Source of the DNA: Clostridiales bacterium UBA1758
GTDB taxonomy: Bacteria > Bacillota > Clostridia > Oscillospirales > UBA1758
Direction: 5' to 3'
NCBI GenBank assembly: GCA_002315595.1
Contig: DCHG01000032.1
Coordinates: 1 to 10,521 of the forward strand
DNA length: 10,521 nt
In this document: in pieces, positions 1 to 6,652 of the stretch
How the letters are laid out: each line of letters starts with the position of its first letter
How positions within the stretch are numbered: position 1 is the first letter of the stretch
Made by a program: the position numbers and the translations under genes
Notes under the pieces: generated by a model
Database searches by the model: none
What the model was told of the DNA's origin: nothing
The model's input: only the letters and a program-made list of their open reading frames with translations

Positions 1-40
1 TTTGAAAGCGAAATGTGCGGTGGATATTTGTCCCTCACCC

Positions 41-67
41 GTAGGGGACGACGCCCATATCGTCCCG
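41..67. repeat. Hairpin-forming intergenic repeat-like element
   Basis: Positions 45-51 (GGGACGA) pair perfectly with 60-66 (TCGTCCC) across an 8-base loop, preceded by GTAG. From memory, sequences of the form GTAGGGG plus a variable self-complementary arm plus CGCCCG or CGTCCCG occur many times between genes in clostridial genomes, so this is probably one copy of a dispersed non-coding repeat. Only one copy lies in this window, so the repeat status is inferred and not shown here. Confidence 0.45.
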
Positions 68-103
68 TCTTTTTGGCGGAACACGGCACCAAGCAAGGAT
101 AAC

Positions 104-140
104 GGATTGCCACGTCGGGCATTGCCCTCCTCGCAATGAC
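104..140. repeat. Intergenic palindromic repeat (ATTGCC...CTCGCAATGAC type)
   Basis: The element has outer arms ATTGC (106-110) and GCAAT (133-137) and an inner hairpin GGGC-ATT-GCCC (117-127). Read on the minus strand it begins GTCATTGCGAGGAGGGCAAT, which I recognise from memory as a very widespread bacterial intergenic repeat pattern, in which GTCATTGCGAG and GGCAATCC flank a variable centre. A short minus-strand open frame (35-235) crosses it, but its peptide matches nothing I know and is best seen as a by-product of the repeat. No transposase or target duplication is visible. Confidence 0.55.
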
Positions 141-192
141 GGATAAAATGGGACGGCGATGGTTACGATGGATTTTCCCATCCTCGGTACAA

Positions 193-232
193 AACCGAAA
201 TCGCGTGCATCTTTTGTCGGGATGCACGCGAT
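193..232 (-). terminator. Intrinsic terminator of the amidohydrolase unit
   Basis: A perfect 12-bp stem is formed by 200-211 (ATCGCGTGCATC) and 221-232 (GATGCACGCGAT) with a 9-base loop. Read on the minus strand it begins 18 bases after the amidohydrolase stop codon and is followed by TTTCGGTTTT, a slightly interrupted T-tract. Two weaker hairpins lie just beyond it, at 184-198 and 167-182. This marks the end of the transcription unit that starts near 5281. Confidence 0.8.
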
Positions 233-250
233 CACATTTTCATATTTTCG

Positions 251-1990
251 TTATTTGTCCGTTTCGCACCATGCGCCCCTGCACATACATTTCAGCATCT
301 CGGTTGACATGATCTCGGTATCGGGAATGGTGAGCAGATCTTTGGAAAATACGCACAGCGATGCGTCCTTGCCGACTTCGATGGAGCCGAAGGTGTCTTC
401 CTTTTTCATCTGATAAGCACAACCGATGGTCATGGCTTTCATAGTTTCTTCGCGAGAAAGTTTTTCGTCCGCATTAAGCAGAGACTCAGGATCATCGTTG
501 TTGTATGTTCTCGTGGTTAGAGCATGGAAACATTCAATACTGTCGTATGTGAACGACGCGCCCAAGTCGGTACCAAAGGCGTAGTTGACTCCTGCTTTCA
601 AAAACGATTGCATCGGGTACTGCTTGTCGGCCCTTTGCTGACCAAGCAGAGAAACCTGCAAATCATAATAGCCGGGATCCTTATTACACCACGGATTAAA
701 CACGGCGATCACATTCAGATTTGCGAAGCGTTCATAATCCGCATCCTTGACCAAACCCAGATGTGCGATGGCATTTCTGCTTTCTCTTACACGGTCAGTG
801 CCGATTTCGTCCGCCGCATACTCAATGGCGGTCAAGATATCGGAAATCGCCTGATCCCCCATACCATGGAAGTGAACAGACATCCCGGCGGCATTTGCCT
901 TTGCAATGATATGTCCCATTTTCACGATGGCGTCGTCGCCTTCCCATCGCTGCGTGCCGTAATAGTCGGCATATCCATTGTATTCTTCGGACAGATATGC
1001 GCCCGCATTTTCAATAATGCCGTCGAGGAATATTTTCACGGCAGTGACTTCATAATTTCCGCCCGCCGTTTGATCGCGTAATTTGATGGCTTCATCCACC
1101 AATTCAAGCGCGTCATCCGTGTTATTGATCATAAACGAGCCTTGCGTATAGGCGGAAAGTTTGCCTTCTTTGTCCATTTCTTCCAAAGCGGTGATCATCG
1201 GATATTGCCAAGAATCATTTGACGCATTATCGAGTGCCTGAAAACGATAGACATACCCTTCACTCAAACACATCTGATCCGCCGAAAAAACACCCTGCTC
1301 ATACACTTCCTGATCTTTTTGGGGGCGAACATTGTCAATGGCATACTGTGCGGTATCCTTAAATACGCCCAAAGGCTCGCCGTCGTTGTCGCAGACGATC
1401 ACACCGCCGTCAGGTGCGACGCTATCCTTGGTCACGCCCGCCAATTCGATCAAAACATTGTTTACCCAATAACTGTGACCGTCGCTGGAAAAGGCAAGAA
1501 TCGGCTTGTCCGTAATACCGTCAAGCATATCGGCGGTGGGGCAACCGTATTCTTCCGACGCAAAATTTTGCATTTCCCAACCCGTCAGGGAGTAGAAATC
1601 AAGATCGGGATTGGCATTTACATAGTCGGTAATATCCTTCACGGCGGTTTCTTTGTCCGCACCCTGAGAGATCTGTCCCAAGGAATCCATTTGGGCGATC
1701 ATCAACTGCGTCACATGGGTATGTCCGTCCACCAAAGCCGCGGTAATCAGTTGATCCGCATCATAGGTTTCGACAATTGTTTCACTGCCGATGTACTTTT
1801 TCACGCCGCTTTTACTGCCGACATAAATGAATTTGTCTCCTTTTATGGCAAGTGCCTCGGCGGTCTTTGCTTCGTCATTGGATGTATAAATATTGCCGTA
1901 GATCACGCGGTCCGCTTTTTCCGTTTTTTCGCATGCAGTGAGTGACAGCACGCAAATCATTGCAAGAACAATAGATAAAATTCTTTTCAT
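251..1990 (-). CDS. Exported amidohydrolase lipoprotein (amidohydrolase family 3, YtcJ/NfdA-like)
   Basis: This 579-residue metal-dependent hydrolase carries a lipoprotein signal peptide: KR, a hydrophobic stretch and the lipobox LTAC with Cys20, so it should be anchored on the outer face of the membrane. The TIM-barrel ligands of the amidohydrolase superfamily are visible: HxH at His90/His92 in VDGHTH, a candidate carboxylated Lys319 in VKIFLDG, His375 in HFHGMGD, His410 in AIAHLG and Asp475 in GTDLG. Family members hydrolyse C-N bonds such as formamides, ureas or cyclic amides; the substrate here is unknown. The start has a good ribosome site (GGGAG, 6 bases upstream) and leaves a proper signal peptide. 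It is the last gene of its unit and directly follows a fucosidase remnant whose frame ends in a TGA overlapping this ATG. Because most YtcJ homologues are cytoplasmic as far as I recall, the lipoprotein form is notable. The family call is firm and the reaction is not. Confidence 0.9.
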   Translation of the reverse strand: MKRILSIVLAMICVLSLTACEKTEKADRVIYGNIYTSNDEAKTAEALAIKGDKFIYVGSKSGVKKYIGSETIVETYDADQLITAALVDGHTHVTQLMIAQMDSLGQISQGADKETAVKDITDYVNANPDLDFYSLTGWEMQNFASEEYGCPTADMLDGITDKPILAFSSDGHSYWVNNVLIELAGVTKDSVAPDGGVIVCDNDGEPLGVFKDTAQYAIDNVRPQKDQEVYEQGVFSADQMCLSEGYVYRFQALDNASNDSWQYPMITALEEMDKEGKLSAYTQGSFMINNTDDALELVDEAIKLRDQTAGGNYEVTAVKIFLDGIIENAGAYLSEEYNGYADYYGTQRWEGDDAIVKMGHIIAKANAAGMSVHFHGMGDQAISDILTAIEYAADEIGTDRVRESRNAIAHLGLVKDADYERFANLNVIAVFNPWCNKDPGYYDLQVSLLGQQRADKQYPMQSFLKAGVNYAFGTDLGASFTYDSIECFHALTTRTYNNDDPESLLNADEKLSREETMKAMTIGCAYQMKKEDTFGSIEVGKDASLCVFSKDLLTIPDTEIMSTEMLKCMCRGAWCETDK

Positions 1991-2142
1991 TTCGATCTCC
2001 CGATCATCTGATTTTTTACGGGCATACCGCCCTCTATTCTGCTTTTCCGCCTTCTGCCCGCTTTTCTGAAAATTTTCATTACGGGTGCTGGGATCGTTCC
2101 GAGTTCATCGGAACCAAAATTCAGCAGATAATTGATGCCCTT
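1987..2142 (-). pseudogene. Remnant of a GH29 alpha-L-fucosidase (C-terminal end only)
   Basis: The gap between the URO-D-like gene and the amidohydrolase gene is not random. Read on the minus strand from 2142 it encodes KGINYLLNFGSDELG..., which aligns without gaps to KGINYLLNVGPDALG..., the last 33 residues of the intact fucosidase at 3294-4310. By hand count 75 of 92 bases match (about 82%). The fragment starts abruptly, right after the URO-D-like stop and a second in-frame stop, with no start codon or ribosome site. It has also lost the family's terminal stop, running on for 18 codons to a TGA at 1989-1987. Differences include about 9 synonymous and 8 replacement codons, among them V to F and P to S inside the conserved NVGPD motif. 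This fits a duplicate that stayed functional for a time before decaying. It is not expected to make an active protein. Confidence 0.85.
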
Positions 2143-2145
2143 TTA

Positions 2146-3243
2146 CTATCTTCTTCCGTATTCCTTGCAGAACTCGTCGTACCAAAGACAACTATCCACC
2201 GGAGTATTTGCGGGAATGTGATTGCCCACCGCCATAATAAATCCCGGACAATCCCGTCCGATATTCATGCAACGTTGTACCTCACGCCGGATATCCTCTT
2301 TCCCGCCGAGCAACAGCACGCGTGTGTCGGCGTTGCCAACAAAGCCGTGTGTCTTTCCGTACTTTTTTGCGATATAAGCCATGTCGGTCGTCGGCTCCAA
2401 CACGAAAGAATCAATACCGCAAGCGGCTATATCATCTATGAATTCGGTATAATTTCCGTCGGAGGTAAAGATGATCTTTTTGCCGGCATCATGCAGATAA
2501 GACAGATATCTCTCATACGCGGGAAAAATATGTTTTCTGTACCATCCGGGATTGATGAAGGCTCCCTCCGTCCAAACGATATCATCATGAATCATAACAA
2601 CGGGTGCTTTGCTCTTCGCAAGTGCTCGGAAGAATTGCTCCATCCAAAGAGTGTAGCGGTCGAGGAATTCGCCGAATCGCTCGGAATCGATGCCCGCACA
2701 AGTCAAGAGCAATTCCCAACCAAGCATTTCGATCAGCCCCGACATCGCCGTGATGTATGTGCCGGTCGTATTGACGGTATCCGGGCTGAATGCGTTCTGC
2801 TCATCACAGTTTTCATTAAACTGCCGAATAAGTTCCGCCTCGTCATAATGCGGCAACTTTGCATACGGATCAAAGGAAAAAACCTCATCCTCATCCTCAA
2901 AGCAGCAGCGGACATCGCGGTTGAAATCCGTACTTCCCGCCGCATAAGAAGCATGGCCCATTTTTGTGACATACGGGCCGAGATAATCAGAAAAGACCAT
3001 CGTGTTCCATGTCATGCAAATATCCCAACGATTCATGAAATCACGCATTGTGTCCTCATTAACCGTTTCTCGTCCGGTCACACGTTTAAGAAGTTCCTCG
3101 TGTCCGAGCACTGAATATTCCATTCGACAGACCTTGTCCGTCATCTGTAAATTCAATGCCGCCATGCCATATTCTCTGTTTGTCATCGACAGACTCGTTC
3201 CCTTCGTCAGTTGTTTGAACTGCTTTGCAATCAAACGTTTCAT
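2146..3243 (-). CDS. Uroporphyrinogen decarboxylase (URO-D) superfamily protein, not HemE
   Basis: This 365-residue protein resembles the URO-D/COG0407 superfamily of TIM-barrel enzymes, which includes HemE and the corrinoid or coenzyme-M methyltransferases MtaA and CmuA. Family-like landmarks are TNREYGMAALN (21-31), HDDI (219-222), FTSDGN (259-264), GNADTRVLLLGG (303-314) and the closing GFIMAVGNHIPANTP (334-348). The HemE substrate-binding RQAGRY motif is absent, and I see no HxC...C zinc site of MtaA type, so heme synthesis and standard methyl transfer to a thiol are both unsupported. The true reaction is unknown. The gene sits 50 bases after a fucosidase and may serve the same catabolic route. 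The ATG at 3243 has no ribosome site and lies just past a likely promoter. The Met at codon 20 (3186) fits the usual family N-terminus better, so the real protein may be 346 residues. I kept the longer frame because neither start has a strong ribosome site. Confidence 0.82.
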   Translation of the reverse strand: MKRLIAKQFKQLTKGTSLSMTNREYGMAALNLQMTDKVCRMEYSVLGHEELLKRVTGRETVNEDTMRDFMNRWDICMTWNTMVFSDYLGPYVTKMGHASYAAGSTDFNRDVRCCFEDEDEVFSFDPYAKLPHYDEAELIRQFNENCDEQNAFSPDTVNTTGTYITAMSGLIEMLGWELLLTCAGIDSERFGEFLDRYTLWMEQFFRALAKSKAPVVMIHDDIVWTEGAFINPGWYRKHIFPAYERYLSYLHDAGKKIIFTSDGNYTEFIDDIAACGIDSFVLEPTTDMAYIAKKYGKTHGFVGNADTRVLLLGGKEDIRREVQRCMNIGRDCPGFIMAVGNHIPANTPVDSCLWYDEFCKEYGRR

Positions 3244-3282
3244 CGTTTTTTACGATGTTATGATATGCAATATCTTAGTCAA
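3241..3282 (-). promoter_or_regulatory. Likely promoter with palindromic spacer for the URO-D-like gene
   Basis: On the minus strand TTGACT (3282-3277) and TAACAT (3260-3255) lie 16 bases apart, a reasonable sigma-A promoter. The spacer holds a palindrome, GATAT-N3-ATATC (3262-3274), which could be an operator. Immediately downstream, CATCGT (3257-3252) and ACGATG (3246-3241) form a 6-bp hairpin that would enclose the first ATG. Transcription would begin near 3248, leaving almost no leader for the ATG at 3243. This is inferred from sequence alone. Confidence 0.4.
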
Positions 3283-3293
3283 TTTCTTGTTTT

Positions 3294-4310
3294 TTATTTC
3301 AGTCTTCTGCCCGCTTCTCTGAAAATTTCCATTGCAGGGGCGGGAATCCTGCCAAGTGCGTCGGGGCCGACATTCAGCAGGTAATTGATGCCCTTCGCAT
3401 TGAGTTTATCCTTCAACGCAAGCACTTCGTCTGCATTTTTCCAATTTGTGTCGAAACTCTTATATCCCCATGTGTCGTTGAGCGTCGCGGGGCATTCAAG
3501 AAGCCCTGTGCGAACGGTTCGATACAAAACCTCGTTGTTTTTCTCAGTCTTCTCGCAATCCGCCTCATAATCATAATCAACATCGTTGTCGCCCGTGGAC
3601 TGATAATCACCCAATCCGTTACCGATACGGCTATTGACCAGACAGTTCGGCTGATAATGCTTGACAAGGTCGTATAGTTCCTGCGACTGTACGGGTGTGA
3701 TATCAAACGGCGTGTCGAACCAGATCAGGCAAAGGTCGCCGTAATTTGTCAAAAGTTCCGTCACCTGTGGCTTAATCTTATCCTCAAAGCACTGCGTGAA
3801 GTTCTTATTTTCCTGCGGATAATCCCAGTTATTCGTCCAATATGCAGTGTTATCGCACCATGTCTTTCCTTCCGAATATCCGCCGCCGTTCGGCTCATGC
3901 CAGTCAAGTTCCTGCGAATAGTACACACCGAATTTCAGTCCGTGCTTGGCGCAGGCTTCGGCAAGTTCACCGATGACGTCGCGGCCAAAGGGCGTCGCAT
4001 CGACGATATTGTACTTGTCAACCTTAGAATGGAACATTGCAAAGCCCTCATGGTGCTTTGCCGTGACGACCATATATTGCATTCCCGCGTCCTGTGCGAG
4101 TTTCACCCATTCTTCCGCATTGAAATAGATCGGGTTGAAGACCGTCGCGAGTTTTTCATACTCCACGCGCGGAATACGGAAATACTGCTGAATCCACTCG
4201 CCGATGTGCGGAATGCGTTTTCCTTGCCATTCTCCGCCGAGGATCGAATACAATCCCCAATGTACCATCATACCGAATTTTGCCTGTTTAAACCATTCTC
4301 TGTTGTCCAT
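3294..4310 (-). CDS. Alpha-L-fucosidase, GH29, catalytic domain only, cytoplasmic
   Basis: This 338-residue protein should release terminal L-fucose from oligosaccharides or glycosides by the retaining mechanism of family GH29. Visible signatures are MVHWGLYS (16-23), AKHHEGFAMF (84-93), YYSQELDWH (130-138), WTNNWDYP (158-165), LIWFDTPF (195-202) with Asp199 as the nucleophile, and NVGPDALGRIP (313-323). Glu272 in LLECPATLNDTWGY is a candidate acid/base by comparison with WEAC in the second fucosidase, but acid/base residues vary in GH29. There is no signal peptide, so it acts in the cytoplasm. It stops at the end of the barrel and lacks the C-terminal beta-sandwich of most family members. 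The ribosome site GAGGT overlaps the stop of the preceding permease gene (11-base gap), so the two are probably co-transcribed and translationally coupled. A decayed relative lies at 1987-2142. Activity on fucose rather than a similar sugar is inferred from the family. Confidence 0.9.
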   Translation of the reverse strand: MDNREWFKQAKFGMMVHWGLYSILGGEWQGKRIPHIGEWIQQYFRIPRVEYEKLATVFNPIYFNAEEWVKLAQDAGMQYMVVTAKHHEGFAMFHSKVDKYNIVDATPFGRDVIGELAEACAKHGLKFGVYYSQELDWHEPNGGGYSEGKTWCDNTAYWTNNWDYPQENKNFTQCFEDKIKPQVTELLTNYGDLCLIWFDTPFDITPVQSQELYDLVKHYQPNCLVNSRIGNGLGDYQSTGDNDVDYDYEADCEKTEKNNEVLYRTVRTGLLECPATLNDTWGYKSFDTNWKNADEVLALKDKLNAKGINYLLNVGPDALGRIPAPAMEIFREAGRRLK

Positions 4311-4321
4311 AATTTTTACCT

Positions 4322-5221
4322 CTATTCTGCGTCAGAGCCGACGCTTAATAACACAATTGAGCCGAGGACGAGCGCGATCCCGCAGACCGCCGTCCATGAC
4401 GGAATTTCATGAAAAAACACCGCGCCGAGGATCGTGCTTGACACCACATCAAGACAATTGATGATCGACGCACGCGACATCTCGATTTCCTGCAACCCAC
4501 ACGAATACAGCGCATACGGCACAAAACAGGTGATCACACCGAAACCAATACAAAGCGGCAATGCCGTCGGTGTGGATACGATAACTTCACCGATATGCCC
4601 CCAATCGGCAAAAAAAGCGCAACCGATCATCGAAAACGCAAAGGTATAAAGCAGAATCGTCCATGTCGTATAGCCGCGATTGATGGCGAATTTCGTAAAA
4701 ATAGAATATAGCGCATAAAAGAAACCTGCGGCTGCCGCCAAAAGCAATCCCGTGATATCCCCATTCACGCCGAACAGTATTCCCGAAACAAGAACGCAAC
4801 CGCCAACGGAAAGAAGAAGGGACAGTAGTTTGCGTCCCGTGATCTTTTCGTGAAAAAGCACCGCACTCATCAGCATAATATAAATCGGTGCCATATATGT
4901 CAGCACCGTGACCAGTGAAATGCTCACCGTTTCAAGCGCACGGAAATAGCAGATGCAATACATCAAAAGACTGCAAAGTCCCGTGCCGAGAAAGCACCAA
5001 ATATCTTTTAATTTTATGCGGAACAAACTGCGTTTTCCGATGAGCAAAAACAGAAAAACCGTTATAAACGCGACAGTCAGCCGTATCTGTGAGATTTCCA
5101 GTGAATACAACCCAATGGCATTCATCAAACGTGCAAGTGAGCCCATCGTTGACCATGCGAGTGCCGCAAGGATGATAAATATCGTACCGTGCACGCTCTT
5201 TTTTTGTTCGGCAGTTGACAA
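4322..5221 (-). CDS. EamA/DMT-superfamily permease (probable TTG start)
   Basis: This is an integral membrane protein of about 299 residues with ten predicted hydrophobic segments in two EamA repeats. The repeat ends are recognisable: FHEKITGRKLLSLLL (from residue 123) and FHEIPSWTAVCGIAL (from residue 269). Drug/metabolite transporters of this type move amino acids, sugars, nucleosides or metabolites; the substrate cannot be read from sequence. I chose the TTG at 5221-5219 because GAGGA lies 8 bases upstream. The frame also opens at an ATG at 5254, but that ATG has no ribosome site and overlaps the -10 box of the gene's own promoter, so it would barely be transcribed. The gene leads a unit with a fucosidase 11 bases downstream, which suggests that the permease handles a product or substrate of that pathway. 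The family call is firm. The start call is moderate, and annotators may prefer 5254 (310 residues). Confidence 0.88.
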   Translation of the reverse strand: MSTAEQKKSVHGTIFIILAALAWSTMGSLARLMNAIGLYSLEISQIRLTVAFITVFLFLLIGKRSLFRIKLKDIWCFLGTGLCSLLMYCICYFRALETVSISLVTVLTYMAPIYIMLMSAVLFHEKITGRKLLSLLLSVGGCVLVSGILFGVNGDITGLLLAAAAGFFYALYSIFTKFAINRGYTTWTILLYTFAFSMIGCAFFADWGHIGEVIVSTPTALPLCIGFGVITCFVPYALYSCGLQEIEMSRASIINCLDVVSSTILGAVFFHEIPSWTAVCGIALVLGSIVLLSVGSDAE

Positions 5222-5252
5222 AGCGATTTCCTCATTTCGATCATTTTCGTTC

Positions 5253-5281
5253 ATTATACCATTTTATGGCTCACAACGCAA
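5253..5281 (-). promoter_or_regulatory. Extended -10 promoter for the permease-fucosidase unit
   Basis: On the minus strand TTGCGT (5281-5276) is followed after exactly 17 bases by a perfect TATAAT (5258-5253), preceded by TGG, which supplies the TGn extended -10 element. Transcription should start near 5246. That gives a leader of about 25 bases holding the GAGGA ribosome site for the TTG start at 5221. The promoter lies directly after a terminator, so it restarts transcription for the permease gene and its followers. Confidence 0.65.
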
Positions 5282-5283
5282 TG

Positions 5284-5321
5284 AAAAACGCCGTCCCCGA
5301 TTACGGAAACGGCGTCTTTTT
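5284..5321 (-). terminator. Intrinsic terminator after the longer fucosidase
   Basis: ACGCCGT (5288-5294) and ACGGCGT (5309-5315) form a 7-bp stem, continued inward across a two-base mismatch by CCG-ATTA-CGG (5297-5306). The minus-strand side ends in TTTTT. The plus-strand side also ends in a T-run, so the hairpin could stop transcription in both directions. It begins 11 bases after the fucosidase stop codon. Confidence 0.85.
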
Positions 5322-5325
5322 ATCA

Positions 5326-6624
5326 TTATGCCTTTAATTCGATCTCGACGACCGTGTCAATAGCGTTCGGCAATTCAGCCGTATCGGAAATATGAACGAA
5401 CAAAATGTCGGGATAATTCTGCGCCCACCAAGCGTCCTCATACTTTAATTCACTGCCATCGGCAAGAAGACGCACCTTTTTAACGTCCTCGGCATGGAAT
5501 CCGTAAAGTGGAATTCCGCCGATGGAATTTTCCATGACATGATAATAGTATTTTTTACCGTTTTGCGTGATTCGTCCGTTTTCGGGCTTCGGAAGTTCCG
5601 CGGCGGCGCATCCGTAGATCGACGCGGAATTATCCTTCATCCATTCGCCGATTTGGGCAAGAATTGCAAGCGATTCCTGCGGAATCCTGCCGCGTGCATC
5701 CGGACCGACATTGAGAAGCATATTGCCGCCCTTACTGACGCAGTCAACAAGTTTGTGGATAATGAGATCGGCGGACTTGAAATCCTTGTCTTTTGCGGCA
5801 TAACCCCAGTTTTTGTTCATCGTAATGCAGGCTTCCCACGGGACGGAACGCCCCGTTTCACTGCGAATTCCGTACGGCGGAATGATCTGTTCGGGGCTGG
5901 TGAAGTCACCCGAATATTCGCTCGGGTGTTCGGTCGCAATCGAGCCGAAACCCGAACCGCTGGCTTCCAGTCGGTTGTCGAGGATGATATCCGGCTGAAG
6001 CGAGCGCACCATACGCGTCAGTTCCGTGGCTTTCCACTTTTCGCCCGTCATATCGTCATAGGAGAAGTCGAACCACATAATGTCGATCTTGCCGTAATTG
6101 GTGCAAAGTTCACGCACCTGCCCGTGCATATATTCGAGATAGCGGTTGAAATCGCGTCCCTCGTCGGTCATACCGGGCAAATTCTTTTCGGGGTGAATCG
6201 TACCGCAATGAGGATAATCCGGGTGATGCCAGTCGAGAAGTGAATAATAAAGCCCGACACGGAGTCCTTCGGCACGGAACGCATCCAAAAACTCGCGGAC
6301 GAGATCGCGTCCCGCTTTCGTATTCGTCGCCTTGTAATCCGTCAATTCGGAATCAAACAGACAAAATCCGTCATGATGTTTTGCGGTGAGAACGGCGTAC
6401 TTCATGCCGGCGTTCTTTGCCGCTTTTGCCCATGCCTTCGGATCGAAGTCAACGGGATCAAATTCTTCAAAGAAGGGCATATAATCCTTTTCGGGGATCT
6501 GTTCGGTGTTGCGCACCCATTCGCCCCTTGCGGGAATCGAATAAATACCCCAATGGATGAACATACCGAAGCGGTCGTGTTGAAACCACTTCATGCGCTT
6601 TTCATAGGCTTTCCAATCAAACAT
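5326..6624 (-). CDS. Alpha-L-fucosidase, GH29, full length, cytoplasmic
   Basis: This 432-residue retaining alpha-fucosidase has the barrel signatures FIHWGIYS (22-29), AKHHDGFCLF (81-90), YYSLLDWHHP (126-135), IMWFDFSYDD (182-191) with Asp186 as the nucleophile, VPWEACITMNKNWGY (261-275) with Glu264 as candidate acid/base, and NVGPDARGRIP (305-315). Residues from about 335 form a C-terminal beta-sandwich-like domain that the fucosidase at 3294-4310 lacks. There is no signal peptide, so the substrate must be imported. The open frame extends upstream to 6720, but that stretch overlaps the preceding gene and reads as low-quality sequence. The ATG at 6624 has the ribosome site AAGAGGTG and begins where GH29 homology starts. 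It is the last gene of a unit with a beta-propeller protein and a small membrane protein, and a terminator follows. The two fucosidases differ widely in sequence, so they are likely to prefer different linkages or aglycones. Confidence 0.93.
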   Translation of the reverse strand: MFDWKAYEKRMKWFQHDRFGMFIHWGIYSIPARGEWVRNTEQIPEKDYMPFFEEFDPVDFDPKAWAKAAKNAGMKYAVLTAKHHDGFCLFDSELTDYKATNTKAGRDLVREFLDAFRAEGLRVGLYYSLLDWHHPDYPHCGTIHPEKNLPGMTDEGRDFNRYLEYMHGQVRELCTNYGKIDIMWFDFSYDDMTGEKWKATELTRMVRSLQPDIILDNRLEASGSGFGSIATEHPSEYSGDFTSPEQIIPPYGIRSETGRSVPWEACITMNKNWGYAAKDKDFKSADLIIHKLVDCVSKGGNMLLNVGPDARGRIPQESLAILAQIGEWMKDNSASIYGCAAAELPKPENGRITQNGKKYYYHVMENSIGGIPLYGFHAEDVKKVRLLADGSELKYEDAWWAQNYPDILFVHISDTAELPNAIDTVVEIELKA

Positions 6625-6652
6625 AGTCGCACCTCTTTTTATATTTAGCGTA

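Noticed and set aside
35..235. Minus-strand 66-codon open frame at the left edge
   Set aside because: It crosses both intergenic repeat elements and the terminator, shows no ribosome site or family resemblance, and its peptide reads like translated repeat sequence.
524..1081. Long plus-strand open frames opposite the amidohydrolase gene (also 1319-1945)
   Set aside because: They are antisense to a gene with clear catalytic motifs and show no recognisable domain.
2026..2050. Twelve-base match GCAGAATAGAGG shared by the pseudogene tail and the permease/fucosidase junction (near 4322-4333)
   Set aside because: It could hint at a duplicated junction, but a 12-base match between two places in a 10-kb window is expected by chance, and flanking bases do not align.
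2146..3243. Calling the URO-D-like gene hemE
   Set aside because: The substrate-binding RQAGRY motif is missing and no other heme genes are nearby.
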